Assembly (NCBI RefSeq): GCF_900162685.1
Contig: NZ_LT727828.1
Coordinates: 1,232,723-1,296,722 of the forward strand
Source: Terribacillus halophilus
Lineage (GTDB): Bacteria > Bacillota > Bacilli > Bacillales > Amphibacillaceae
Length of the DNA: 64,000 nt
Direction: 5' to 3'
Below the pieces are notes generated by a model, which saw nothing but the letters and a program-made list of their open reading frames with translations, had not been told where the DNA came from and made no database searches. Both the position numbers and the translations under genes were made by a program. Position 1 is the first letter of the stretch; each line of letters opens with the position of its first letter. Positions 1-9,900 of the stretch are shown in pieces.

Positions 1-2
1 CA

Positions 3-380
3 CTATCTGGTTTCTCCAGTGACTTGCGAGACATTGAAAGCAAATCTGAAGCAGGCGATGAGCGTGCAGAGTTAGCACTTGATGTGTTTGCTGAAAGAAT
101 TCACAAATATATCGGTTCTTACGCTGCGCGTATGAGTGGTGTAGATGCAATCATCTTCACAGCTGGCGTTGGTGAAAACAGCACGGAAGTACGTGAGCGC
201 GTACTTAAAGGTCTTGAATTCATGGGCGTTTATTATGATCCAGCATTGAATAATGTTCGTGGTAAAGAGCAATTCCTAACATATCCGCATTCTCCGGTAA
301 AAGTTATTATCATTCCTACAAACGAAGAAGTAATGATTGCCAGAGATACAGTTCGTCTTTCTGAAACTGTAGCAAAATAA
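3..380 (+). CDS. ackA: Acetate kinase, C-terminal part (5' end outside window)
   Basis: This is the last 125 or so codons of acetate kinase, which interconverts acetyl phosphate plus ADP with acetate plus ATP in overflow metabolism. The frame is open from the window edge. It reads a typical ackA C-terminus: [12 protein letters not shown], then an internal [15 protein letters not shown] stretch that belongs to the nucleotide-binding fold, and it ends in SETVAK. A strong terminator follows directly. The start codon and catalytic N-terminal half lie upstream of the window. In the family the protein is about 395-400 residues, so roughly a third is visible. Identification is secure. Confidence 0.96.
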   Translation, partial: LSGFSSDLRDIESKSEAGDERAELALDVFAERIHKYIGSYAARMSGVDAIIFTAGVGENSTEVRERVLKGLEFMGVYYDPALNNVRGKEQFLTYPHSPVKVIIIPTNEEVMIARDTVRLSETVAK

Positions 381-386
381 TTTAGC

Positions 387-426
387 AAAAAGCTGGTCCC
401 AGACTTGATGGGACCAGCTTTTTTTG
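387..426 (+). terminator. Rho-independent terminator of ackA
   Basis: A perfect 10-bp stem, AGCTGGTCCC (391-400) with GGGACCAGCT (410-419), is followed by a run of T. It lies just after the ackA stop codon. Confidence 0.93.
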
Positions 427-503
427 CATTTTCATGACTGTAAAGAATGGTATACTGAAAAAGCAAGCGAGTTCCTTTTACATATAAAATAGGGGGAAAC
501 AGC

Positions 504-1619
504 ATGAAGATTGGGGTACCGAAGGAAATTAAAAATAGTGAAAACCGTGTAGCAATGGCTCCATCTGGTGTCACACTTTTGCACGATGCAGGACATGACG
601 TATTCATTGAAACTGGCGCAGGTCTCGGTTCGGGATTTACGGATGAACAGTATGAACAAGCTGGCGCAGTGATACTTCCGACGGCAAAGGAAGTGTGGAT
701 GAAGGAAATGGTGATGAAAGTGAAAGAGCCACTACCGGAGGAGTACGATTATTTTTATGAAGGTCTTATTCTTTTCACTTACCTGCATCTTGCAGCGGAA
801 GGTCCTTTAACAAATGCGTTAATCGAGAAAAAAGTAGTTGGAATTGCGTACGAAACCGTGCAGCTGGAAGATCGCTCTTTACCGCTGCTGACACCAATGA
901 GTGAAGTGGCAGGCAGGATGGCGTCACAAGTCGGAGCACAATTTTTGGAAAAACCTTATGGAGGAAGCGGCATTTTAATGTCTGGTATTCCTGGGGTGAA
1001 GCGAGGGAAAGTTACCATTATCGGTGGAGGTGTTGTTGGTACAAATGCAGCTAAAATTGCCGTCGGACTTGGAGCGGACGTCACCATCATTGATTTAAGT
1101 CCGCAGCGTTTGCGGGAACTGGATGATTTGTTCGGTAGTTCTATTAACACACTCGTTTCTAATCCATTAAATATCGCAGACGCTGTACAAGAATCTGATC
1201 TGGTGATTGGAGCTGTTCTCATACCAGGCGCTAAAGCACCGAAGCTTGTTTCCGAGGAGATGATCGCAAGCATGAAAGCTGGTTCTGTAATCGTCGATGT
1301 TGCTATTGATCAGGGTGGTATTTTTGCTACTACCGACAAAATCACAACCCATGATAACCCAACGTATACCAAACACGATGTACTGCATTATGCTGTTGCC
1401 AACATGCCTGGAGCTGTACCCCGTACCTCTACAATTGGATTGACAAATGTAACGGTACCTTATGCGCTCCAACTGGCGAATAAAGGTTATAAGAAAGCTT
1501 GTATAGAGAACCCAGCTTTGGCAAAAGGCATTAATACATTAGATGGATTTGTAACGTATCAAGCAGTTGCAGAAGCTCATAATCTTGCTTATAAGCCTTC
1601 TAGTGCATTACTTTTATAA
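504..1619 (+). CDS. ald: Alanine dehydrogenase
   Basis: This 371-residue NAD-dependent L-alanine dehydrogenase interconverts L-alanine and pyruvate plus ammonium, and it is used for growth on alanine and during sporulation. The N-terminus [17 protein letters not shown] is diagnostic of the family. The Rossmann fold begins near residue 170 with the motif [15 protein letters not shown]. Length matches the family. An RBS (AGGGGGAAA) precedes the ATG. A hairpin terminator follows, so the gene is monocistronic. In B. subtilis ald is not next to ackA, so this position is a local rearrangement. Confidence 0.96.
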   Translation: MKIGVPKEIKNSENRVAMAPSGVTLLHDAGHDVFIETGAGLGSGFTDEQYEQAGAVILPTAKEVWMKEMVMKVKEPLPEEYDYFYEGLILFTYLHLAAEGPLTNALIEKKVVGIAYETVQLEDRSLPLLTPMSEVAGRMASQVGAQFLEKPYGGSGILMSGIPGVKRGKVTIIGGGVVGTNAAKIAVGLGADVTIIDLSPQRLRELDDLFGSSINTLVSNPLNIADAVQESDLVIGAVLIPGAKAPKLVSEEMIASMKAGSVIVDVAIDQGGIFATTDKITTHDNPTYTKHDVLHYAVANMPGAVPRTSTIGLTNVTVPYALQLANKGYKKACIENPALAKGINTLDGFVTYQAVAEAHNLAYKPSSALLL

Positions 1620-1627
1620 TAAAATAT

Positions 1628-1658
1628 GAGCATCTGCATAAATCGCAGATGCTCTTTC
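1628..1658. terminator. Bidirectional terminator between ald and the M24 peptidase
   Basis: The 10-bp stem GAGCATCTGC (1628-1637) pairs with GCAGATGCTC (1645-1654) between two convergent genes. The T-run on the plus strand is short. Confidence 0.75.
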
Positions 1659-1662
1659 TGTG

Positions 1663-2760
1663 TTACCCAATAATTTGCAAATCACGCGGATAAGCAGTGA
1701 GCACATCCGGTCCGTTTTTCGTTAAGAAGATATCATCTTCAATTCGGACACCGCCAACACCAGGCAAATAGATGCCGGGCTCAATTGTATAACACATGCC
1801 TTCCTGCATTGCTTGGGTGTTATTACTCGAAAGCGATGGGAACTCATGAACGCCGATTCCTAAGCCGTGTCCGACACGGTGTGTAAAATATTGGCCGTAT
1901 CCAGCTTTTTCAATGTGGCTTCTGGCAGCTTTATCAATCTCTGAGATAGCAGTTCCGACTTGTGATGCTGCAGTTGCATTTTTGAGTGCAACTCGCACTG
2001 TATCGTGGATGTGCTGCTGATCCGCTGTTACATGCTTGTAGCCGACAGTGCGGGTAATATCGGAACAATACCCTTCAAATACAACCCCTAGATCAAACAG
2101 AACAAGATCACCAGGTGCAATCTGTTTTCCATCAGGTGTGCCATGCGGCGAAGCGGTTTTGGCTCCGGAAAGAACAGTTGTCGCAAATGACATGCTGGTA
2201 ACGCCTTCTTGTTTTAATGCATATTCCAGCTCGGCAGTAATTTGCAATTCACTTTTACCAGCAGCAATTGCTTCAATTCCTTTCTTCACCCCATAATCAG
2301 CTAAGACAGCTGCTTGTTTGAGCAACGTATATTCTTTCTTGTCTTTGACAATTCGCTGGTTCTGCAGGAATTCTGTTGCGTTGATAAAGGAAACCTCAGG
2401 CAAGATTTGCTGCAGCATTTCCAAGCGAATAACAGACACGTGATCTTTCTCAATTCCCATGGATGAAGGTACGCGTCCGCGTTCCTTTAAGTAATCTTTA
2501 AACAACTTCCACACATCTTCATGATCATGGTATGTAAGCATTTCTTCTTTCCAACCAGCCTTCAAGGCATCTTCTTTCTCCATTGCCGGCAAAATGAGCA
2601 GTGGTGCATCCTTCTGGTCAGCGAATACAGCTACAAGTCGCTCGTGCGGATCCGTATAATAATTGCTCATATAATATACGTTTTCCATGGAGGTGATAAA
2701 CACGCTGTCTGTCTGGTTTTCCTTCAGTTGGCGTAATAGTATATCAATTCTGTGTTGCAT
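1663..2760 (-). CDS. M24B family metallopeptidase (Xaa-Pro dipeptidase type)
   Basis: This is a 365-residue cytosolic creatinase-fold peptidase, predicted to cleave Xaa-Pro dipeptides. The N-terminal half is the creatinase_N domain. The C-terminal pita-bread domain carries all five expected metal ligands: D223 and D234 (in DLGVVFEGYCSDITRT), H298 (HRVGHG), E327 (EPGIYL) and E341 (RIEDD). The start is the ATG at 2760, with an upstream GGAGGCTT. It is related to B. subtilis YqhT/YkvY. Which of the two, and whether dipeptides are the real substrate, cannot be decided from sequence alone. Confidence 0.88.
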   Translation of the reverse strand: MQHRIDILLRQLKENQTDSVFITSMENVYYMSNYYTDPHERLVAVFADQKDAPLLILPAMEKEDALKAGWKEEMLTYHDHEDVWKLFKDYLKERGRVPSSMGIEKDHVSVIRLEMLQQILPEVSFINATEFLQNQRIVKDKKEYTLLKQAAVLADYGVKKGIEAIAAGKSELQITAELEYALKQEGVTSMSFATTVLSGAKTASPHGTPDGKQIAPGDLVLFDLGVVFEGYCSDITRTVGYKHVTADQQHIHDTVRVALKNATAASQVGTAISEIDKAARSHIEKAGYGQYFTHRVGHGLGIGVHEFPSLSSNNTQAMQEGMCYTIEPGIYLPGVGGVRIEDDIFLTKNGPDVLTAYPRDLQIIG

Positions 2761-2863
2761 AAGTAAGCCTCCTTTTCTCCTATTATAACAAAAATCGTAT
2801 CACGTTTCTTCCAATGGCAACTGTGGTAAACTATAGGCGATAAAATGAAAAGGGGTTGGCAAC

Positions 2864-3544
2864 TTGAAACTTTCATTCCATGGACAAGCTGTTGTACAGA
2901 TTGTAACAGAGAACCATACGATCTTAATCGACCCGTTCATCACTGGAAATGGCACATGCGACTTGAATGCAGATGAAGTCCAGCCGGATGTCATCCTGCT
3001 GACACACGGCCACAATGATCATGTTGGAGATACAGTTTCCATAGCGAAACGAACAGGCGCACTTGTAGTAGCGCCAAATGAACTGGCTGTTTACTTGGAA
3101 AGCAAAGGGTTGAATACACACCCTATGGGAATCGGCGGAGCGCACGATTTTGAGTTTGGACGTGTGAAACTGACCCAAGCATTTCACAGCAGTGCTTTCA
3201 CTGACGAAGATGGTCATACGCATTACATGGGAATGCCGACAGGGATTTTATTTACAGCAGAAGGTAAGACAATCTATCATGCCGGAGATACAGGGCTGTT
3301 TTCCGATATGAAGCTTATCGGAGATACAAACAGCATCGATGTTGCCTTCTTGCCGATTGGAGATAATTTCACCATGGGGCCGGAAGATGCGTTAATTGCT
3401 GCTGAGTGGGTTAAAGCAAAACAAGTTATTCCAATGCACTACAATACATTCCCACTGATCGAGCAAGATGGTGCGGCATTTGCAGAAAAAGTAAAACCAG
3501 GTAAAGGTGTCCATTTGGAGCCAGGCCAATATATTACAATCTAA
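2864..3544 (+). CDS. ytkL: UPF0173 metal-dependent hydrolase
   Basis: This 226-residue metallo-beta-lactamase-fold hydrolase has an unknown physiological substrate. The metal site [10 protein letters not shown] (H48, H50, D52, H53) is intact, and a second HAGDTGLF motif and the late MHYNTFP histidine are present. The start is a TTG at 2864 behind AAGGGGTTGG; the reading starts MKLSFHGQA, as in B. subtilis YtkL. It is followed by its own terminator and then by ytoI, as in the B. subtilis chromosome. The fold and family are certain, and the function is not known. Confidence 0.9.
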   Translation: MKLSFHGQAVVQIVTENHTILIDPFITGNGTCDLNADEVQPDVILLTHGHNDHVGDTVSIAKRTGALVVAPNELAVYLESKGLNTHPMGIGGAHDFEFGRVKLTQAFHSSAFTDEDGHTHYMGMPTGILFTAEGKTIYHAGDTGLFSDMKLIGDTNSIDVAFLPIGDNFTMGPEDALIAAEWVKAKQVIPMHYNTFPLIEQDGAAFAEKVKPGKGVHLEPGQYITI

Positions 3545-3546
3545 AG

Positions 3547-3582
3547 AAAACAGCACCTTTTTGATAAGGTGCTGTTTTTTAT
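3547..3582 (+). terminator. Terminator of ytkL
   Basis: The stem AAAACAGCACCTT (3547-3559) pairs with AAGGTGCTGTTTT (3566-3578) and is followed by T residues. Confidence 0.92.
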
Positions 3583-3726
3583 CTGTTATAGTGAAATGCT
3601 GCTTATTAAAATGGAATCCTAGCAGTAAAGCAGCTAATTTTCTTATGAAATTGAAACCTTCACGTAAAAACTGTACAATAACAATAGATAAATAATGACT
3701 AGTACAGATGAGAGCATGGTGAAGGA

Positions 3727-5043
3727 ATGTCAACAAAACATGATCAAATTATTAAATATATTGAAAGCCTTCCAGTTGGCGGGAAAATATCCGTTCGAGC
3801 AATCGCAAAAGAATTGAATGTAAGTGAAGGAACTGCATACCGTGCCATTAAGGAAGCGGAAAACAAAGGACTTGTCAGTACTATTGAGCGTGTCGGGACT
3901 GTGCGCATTGAGAAAAAGATGAAAGAAAACTTCGACCGACTTTCGTTCGCCGAAATTATTGGAATCGTTGATGGACAAGTGCTTGGCGGACGTGATGGGC
4001 TGCATAAGACATTAAATAAATTTGTTATTGGTGCAATGGAGCTTGATGCCATGATGCGGTATACCCAAAAGGATGCCTTGCTTATTGTCGGAAACCGTAT
4101 TGAAGCACATGAACTGGCGATTAAAGCAGGTGCAGCCGTCCTTATTACGGGTGGATTTGATACAGATGACCGCATTAAACGTCTGGCTGACGAAAAAGAA
4201 TTGCCGGTCATTTCTACCAGCTATGATTCATTCACAGTCGCCGAAATGATTAACCGGGCAATTTACGACCAGATGATAAAAAAAGAAATCATCGTCGTGG
4301 AAGACATTTATACAACCTTGAATGATACATATTACTTGCAGGAATCAGATACGCTGGAAAAATGGTTTACATATAACGCTGAAACAACACATACAAGATA
4401 TCCCGTTACGAATGATAATGAAAAGGTAACAGGAATGGTTACTTCAAAGGATATTATCAATAAAGATAAGCAGCTATCTGTTGCGAAGGCTATGACTAAA
4501 AATCCGCTTACGGTACAGCCGCATACAACGCTTGCTTATGCTGCCCATATGATGGTATGGGAAGGAATTGAGATTATTCCTGTCGTAGACCAGCAGCACA
4601 AATTGCAAGGGCTCATATCTAGACAAGATGTATTAAAAGCGCTTCAGCAAATTCAACTCCAGCCGCAAATCGGAGAAACAATTGAAGATATCATTACAAG
4701 GGAAATTGAGCTGCTCGAAGACGAAGCGCCGGACATTGTATTCAGTGGGAAAGTGACACCGCAAATGACAAACCAGCTTGGAAGTCTTTCGACAGGTGTA
4801 TTGACCACATTCGTTACGGAAGCCAGCCGTCGTTTTGTACGAAAGATGAAAAAAGGTGACATGGTAGTTGATAATGTGTCTGTCTATTTCTTACGCCCTG
4901 TTCAGCTCGAGAGTACGATTTTGATTAAACCGCGTATTTTAGAGGTCGGCCGCAAGCTGGCAAAAATGGACGTAGAAGTGTATAGTAACAAGAAAACACT
5001 TGTAGCAAAGGCGCTGCTTATGGCGCAGCTGCTGGATCGCTAA
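3727..5043 (+). CDS. ytoI: DRTGG/CBS-domain putative transcription regulator YtoI
   Basis: A 438-residue multidomain protein. An N-terminal winged-helix segment (about 1-65, SVRAIAKELNVSEGTAYRAI) is followed by a DRTGG domain (about 70-180) and two CBS domains (about 190-310, with MVTSKDIINKDKQLSVAKAM and GLISRQDVLKAL). The C-terminal region (about 330-438) has a hotdog-thioesterase-like fold. The arrangement matches B. subtilis YtoI, whose target and ligand are unknown; CBS domains usually bind adenine nucleotides. It ends 20 bases before nrnA, so the two are probably co-transcribed. The ytpI gene, which sits between these two in B. subtilis, is absent. Confidence 0.9.
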   Translation: MSTKHDQIIKYIESLPVGGKISVRAIAKELNVSEGTAYRAIKEAENKGLVSTIERVGTVRIEKKMKENFDRLSFAEIIGIVDGQVLGGRDGLHKTLNKFVIGAMELDAMMRYTQKDALLIVGNRIEAHELAIKAGAAVLITGGFDTDDRIKRLADEKELPVISTSYDSFTVAEMINRAIYDQMIKKEIIVVEDIYTTLNDTYYLQESDTLEKWFTYNAETTHTRYPVTNDNEKVTGMVTSKDIINKDKQLSVAKAMTKNPLTVQPHTTLAYAAHMMVWEGIEIIPVVDQQHKLQGLISRQDVLKALQQIQLQPQIGETIEDIITREIELLEDEAPDIVFSGKVTPQMTNQLGSLSTGVLTTFVTEASRRFVRKMKKGDMVVDNVSVYFLRPVQLESTILIKPRILEVGRKLAKMDVEVYSNKKTLVAKALLMAQLLDR

Positions 5044-5063
5044 TAGTTATGGAGGAGGATAGG

Positions 5064-6005
5064 ATGCACAAACAAATCGTAGAGAAAATTAAAGCATATA
5101 ACACAATTATCATACATCGGCATGTACGCCCGGACCCAGATGCGTACGGATCACAGGTCGGGCTTCGCGAGATTATCAAGGCTTCCTATCCTGAAAAGCA
5201 GGTATGGGTCGTAGGTGATGAAGATCCTTCCCTAACATTCCTTGCGAAAATGGATACAATAGAAGATCTTGAATTCGAGGGGGCACTCGTCATTGTTTGT
5301 GACGCAGCAAACCAGCCGCGAATATCTGATCAGCGATATAAGTTAGCGAAAGAAATTATTAAAATTGACCATCACCCTGTAGTCGACGAATATGGTGATA
5401 TGCAATGGGTTGTTCCGACAGCGAGCTCAACTAGCGAGATGATTTACGAGCTGTTTATATCTGATCCAGACCTCCAACTGTCAACGCGCGGTGCCATGCT
5501 GTTATATGCTGGTATAGTCGGTGACACCGGTCGTTTTCTTTTTCCGTCAACGAGTGAAAAGACGTTCCGTTACGCTGGTGAGCTGGTCGAGTATGCATTT
5601 GATCGTACTTATTTATATGAAAACTTGTATGCTAGCAGGCAAGATGTAGCCAGGCTGCATGGCTATATACTCCAGCATTTCACTGTGCACGAAACAGGTG
5701 TGTCGTCTATTCGAATCACCAAGGATATTTTAGCTTCCTACCGAGTAACGTCCTTGGAAACAAGTCAGCTTGTTGGAACAATGGCCAATATGGAAGGCGT
5801 TAAGGCATGGGTCTTTTTTGTGGAAGAAGAAGAACAAATCAGAGTGCGTATTCGCTCAAAAGGCCCTGTAATTAATGGCTTGGCTGGAAAATATAATGGC
5901 GGCGGCCATGCGTTTGCCTCAGGGGCGACGGTATACAGTTGGACCGAAGCAGCCAAGCTGGAGCGGGATTTGCAAGACATATGCCGTGCGTTTGACTGGG
6001 CTTAA
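5064..6005 (+). CDS. nrnA: NanoRNase / 3'-phosphoadenosine 5'-phosphate phosphatase NrnA
   Basis: This DHH-DHHA1 phosphoesterase degrades very short RNA oligonucleotides and pAp. The metal-binding motifs RPDPDAYGSQ near the N-terminus, CDAAN, and KIDHHPVVDEYGD (the DHH signature) are intact. The C-terminal DHHA1 domain carries NGGGHAFASGA. I place the start at the ATG at 5064 (MHKQIVEKIKAYN) because GGAGGAGGAT lies 5-6 bases upstream. An in-frame ATG at 5049 would overlap this RBS. The product is 313 residues, equal to the B. subtilis protein. It follows ytoI and converges with ytrI. Confidence 0.94.
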   Translation: MHKQIVEKIKAYNTIIIHRHVRPDPDAYGSQVGLREIIKASYPEKQVWVVGDEDPSLTFLAKMDTIEDLEFEGALVIVCDAANQPRISDQRYKLAKEIIKIDHHPVVDEYGDMQWVVPTASSTSEMIYELFISDPDLQLSTRGAMLLYAGIVGDTGRFLFPSTSEKTFRYAGELVEYAFDRTYLYENLYASRQDVARLHGYILQHFTVHETGVSSIRITKDILASYRVTSLETSQLVGTMANMEGVKAWVFFVEEEEQIRVRIRSKGPVINGLAGKYNGGGHAFASGATVYSWTEAAKLERDLQDICRAFDWA

Positions 6006-6505
6006 ATTGCTTTCTCCACTGTCACTGTCAAGTAGAGGATCTCCGATATGATCAGCTGCTTGACAGCGACCTTATACCGAAACCCTTCCAGTTCGTATTC
6101 TTTATTTTCGATTGCCCCGAGTAATAACGGTGTACTTTGGACAGCGCCGTTAACACTTCTGCCAATCATATGCCGTGCTTCTTCTTTAATCGCTTCCTTT
6201 AATTCATGCTCGATTAGCTTATCCAGTTCCAGATTTTCATCTGTTTCGAGCTGTACCGTAATCTCATCAATAACCATGCCCTCTTGTTTCAGCTCATTTA
6301 TTTCTTCGTTATTATTCTTTAATACTTCTATGTCTCGTTCCAGGTCGTGAATCGTTCCTTCCATTTCAGCCTTTTCTTTGACCCATTCTTCATACAAAGT
6401 TCCGTACATAAAGAGATAAACAAAGTAAGAGATAATACCGCCGAGGAAGAAACCGACTAAAAAACGCTGCCAGCCAGCTTGTTTATAAAGAGGCGGAATC
6501 CGCAT
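6002..6505 (-). CDS. ytrI: Sporulation membrane protein YtrI
   Basis: A 167-residue protein with one N-terminal membrane segment (about 15-33, FLVGFFLGGIISYFVYLFMY). A long charged heptad-rich coiled coil follows (about 37-75), then a C-terminal soluble domain. It matches YtrI, a sigma-E dependent forespore-engulfment-period membrane protein needed for efficient sporulation in B. subtilis. Its ATG overlaps the ytrH stop by one base (TGATG), indicating translational coupling. It overlaps the 3' end of the convergent nrnA gene by 4 bases. Confidence 0.88.
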   Translation of the reverse strand: MRIPPLYKQAGWQRFLVGFFLGGIISYFVYLFMYGTLYEEWVKEKAEMEGTIHDLERDIEVLKNNNEEINELKQEGMVIDEITVQLETDENLELDKLIEHELKEAIKEEARHMIGRSVNGAVQSTPLLLGAIENKEYELEGFRYKVAVKQLIISEILYLTVTVEKAI

Positions 6506-6837
6506 CAGGAAATATCCTCCTGGACGAACCAGCCAATAATCAAGAGTGCTGTTTTCACACCGCCCATCGCTGCCACAATGATAAGGATCTGTTTAATAAC
6601 ATCAAATGTTGCCCCTTGATAAATCCCTTTTTCAAAATTGCTAATAGCATCAAATGTACCACCGATAGCAGCTATAATTGCCCAAATTCTTATCCCGTTC
6701 GAAATACGTTTGATCGCTGTCAGTGGCGGTTCACCAGTAGCAAACGCTCCGATACTGCCGACGAAACAGCCTCCGATCATAACTCCCAATGCAATGAAAT
6801 AACAATGCATCATTGAAATGATTACGCGTTCTTCCAT
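6505..6837 (-). CDS. ytrH: Sporulation membrane protein YtrH
   Basis: This 110-residue integral membrane protein has about three hydrophobic segments, at roughly 10-32, 48-67 and 80-103. Its sequence features (GVMIGGCFVGSIGAFATGEPP) match YtrH, the partner of YtrI in mother-cell sporulation membranes. The ATG at 6837 has a GGAGC RBS. A sigma-E-like promoter lies about 30 bases upstream on the same strand. The pair forms a two-gene sporulation operon between nrnA and dnaE, as in B. subtilis. Confidence 0.9.
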   Translation of the reverse strand: MEERVIISMMHCYFIALGVMIGGCFVGSIGAFATGEPPLTAIKRISNGIRIWAIIAAIGGTFDAISNFEKGIYQGATFDVIKQILIIVAAMGGVKTALLIIGWFVQEDIS

Positions 6838-6866
6838 GCTGAGGCTCCTTTTTTTGTACTTTTTCT

Positions 6867-6895
6867 ACCCTATGGCTGCAACGGACAAGTTATGA
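6867..6895 (-). promoter_or_regulatory. Candidate sigma-E promoter for ytrH-ytrI
   Basis: On the minus strand TCATAAC (6895-6889), a 14-base spacer and CATAGGGT (6874-6867) lie about 30 bases before ytrH. They resemble the sigma-E -35 (ATA core) and -10 (CATA core) elements. The match is partial. Confidence 0.5.
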
Positions 6896-6963
6896 TAGTC
6901 ATTTCAAAGTCGAAAGGAATTCGTATATAATAGAGATAGTGTAAAAAAGGGCGGTAATGTTGT

Positions 6964-9900
6964 ATGGATTTCACACATCTGCAAATCAGAAGCAGCTACA
7001 GTTTTTATCAAAGCACAATAAAGATTCCGCAGTTGGTAAGTAAAGCCAAAGAAGCGGGTTTTGAAGCATTGGCATTGGCGGATGACGGGGTAATGCATGG
7101 CGCGGTACCATTTTACCTTGCTTGTCTGGATGCTGGTATAAAACCAATCATCGGGGTGCATGTATCCGTCGAAGCAGAAGAACAAGTTATGAAAGTACTT
7201 TTATTGGCGGAAAATGATATCGGTTATCAAAGACTTGTTGAATTAAGCACCTTCCTGCAGTCCGGCAACGACGGTCGACTGATGTTGTCTGACTTAGACA
7301 ACTATGCACAAGGAGTCATCGCAATTGTCCCTTCTCATACGCTGATTCAAATGGACATAACGCCATGGCGCGCGATTTATGGGGAGCGGCTTTATGCTGC
7401 TATTAGTCCTGACGAAGTACACTTTCTGGATGATCAGACACTTATCAACTGGCAGCAGCAGACAAATATACGCTTTACAGCAACCGGAGATGTTCGCTAT
7501 TTACAGGAAGAGGATGCGGATGCTTATGAATGCTTGCTTGCGATGCAGGAAGGGGCAACATGGCAGCCGACACCGTATGATTCCCCTTCGTTGTACCACT
7601 TGCGGACGCAATCTGAAATGATGCAGCTTTCTCAAAGCGAAACGTGGCAGCAAGCATTAACCCAAGCTGGATCCATCGCAGAACGCTGCACCGTGCAGCT
7701 AGAAATCGGCAAACGACGCTTGCCGGCTTATCCTGTACCAGAAGAGGAGACCGCGGATGCTTATTTAAGAAAGATATGCGAGCAGCGAATGATGGATCTT
7801 TATCACAATCGTCAAGATGCACAAGACAGGCTTATTTATGAGCTGGACGTCATAAGAGAGATGGGCTTTAGTGATTACTTTCTAATCGTTTGGGATTTTG
7901 TGCGTTATGCGAAGGAACAAGGCATCCGAGTCGGCCCTGGGCGGGGATCGGCAGCCGGATCCCTCGTCGCTTATGTGCTCGGCATTACAGCTGTTGATCC
8001 GTTAGCTTACGGATTATTATTTGAGCGTTTTCTTAATCCGGAAAGAATAACGATGCCTGATATTGATATTGATTTCTCTGACTACCGGAGAGATGAAGTA
8101 ATTCGTTATGTACAAAACAAATATGGAGCGGAGCGGGTAGCACAAATTATTACATTCGGCACGTTTGCCGCCCGTTCGTTGCTGCGTGAATTAATTAAAA
8201 CGATGGAAATCCCGCAAGCAGATGCGTCTTTTCTGCTGAAAGCAATTCCAACTAATGCGCCTTCTTTATCAAAAGGACTGCGAGCTTCTGAGGAGCTCAC
8301 AGCTTATGTGAAAGAGTCAGAGCAGCTGAAACGCTTATTCCGGATTGGTGTTAAATTGGAAGGACTGCCGCGCCATGCGTCAACGCATGCTGCTGGTGTG
8401 GTAATTAGTGCTGACCCGCTCGTAAACACGGTGCCGCTTACCGAAGGACATGATGAGATAGCACTAACGCAATTTGCCATGAAGGAACTGGAACAGCTAG
8501 GAATTTTAAAAATGGATTTTCTAGGGCTGCGTAACCTTACATTGATGGATCAAGTTCTGTCCACTGTGTCCAGACAAGTACCTTCACTCGATGTGGATGG
8601 TATTCCGCTTGATGATGAAGCGACATTCCAGTTATTCCGTGATGGGCGAACAAATGGCGTGTTTCAGTTTGAATCGAGCGGTATGAAGCAAGTACTTCGG
8701 CAGCTGAAACCAACTTCATTTGAAGATATTGTCGCCGTAAACGCGTTGTATCGTCCAGGTCCGATGAGTTACATCCCAGTCTTTGTTAAACGAAAGCATG
8801 GAGAAGAGGACATCAGCTATCCGCACGAAAATCTCGCTCCAATTCTGGAAAAAACGTACGGTGTGCTTGTTTATCAGGAGCAAATTATGCAAATTGCTGC
8901 TTCAATGGCAGGCTATAAGATGGGAGAGGCAGATATGCTGCGCCGAGCTGTCAGTAAGAAGGATGGCAAGGTGCTTGAAAGAGAGGAATCACGCTTCTTG
9001 TCAGGCTGTATAGAAAAAGGTTACACAGCCGATACTGCCAAGGAAGTATTTTCCTGGATCGTCAAATTCGCCAACTATGGCTTTAACCGAAGCCATGCAG
9101 TTGCATACAGCTATCTTGCGTACCAACTTGCTTATTTAAAAGCCCATTTTCCAGCCAGCTTCTTTGCTGAATTAATGAGCGGTGTTGCCAATCAGCCGGA
9201 CAAGATTCGTCAATATATGCGGGAAGCAAGCGGAAGCGGAATTGATATTTTACCTCCTTCCATTAATAAAAGTTTTGGTAAATATACCGTCGAGCATACA
9301 AACATCCGAATGGGAATGCTGACAATTAAAGGTATCGGGGCTCAGGTTGTCCGGGAAATTATCTCAGCACGGAAAGAGGGAACATTTAAGAATCTGTTCG
9401 ACTTCTGTATCCGTGTTACGATTAGCAAATCCGCTTTAGAACAGCTTATTTTGGCAGGTGCATTTGATTCTATTTACAGCAATCGAGCATCTTTATTAGC
9501 AACTATTGACAAAGCGATGGAACAGGCCGAATTATTCAAAGAGCTATACGAACAGCCTTCCTTGCTTGGAGAAGTGGAATTTGAAGCGTCATACGATGAG
9601 CAAGAGCCATTCTCACCAATGGCAATTTTAAAGTACGAAAAAGAAGTGCTCGGGTTGTATATTTCAAGTCATCCGCTCGCAAGCTATCGAGGTACCCTGC
9701 GAAGCAGTGGCTATATTACGATACAACAGCTGGAAAGTTTACCGCCGAAAAAGCAGGTTCGAATAACCGCTGTTTTACTTCAGCAGCGCGTCATTCGAAC
9801 GAAAAAAGGTCAGCCAATGGCATTCTTAACCTTAGGTGATGAAACAGGAGAGATTGAAGCGGTTGTTTTTCCTGATTTGCATCGGAAAATTGGACGTTTT

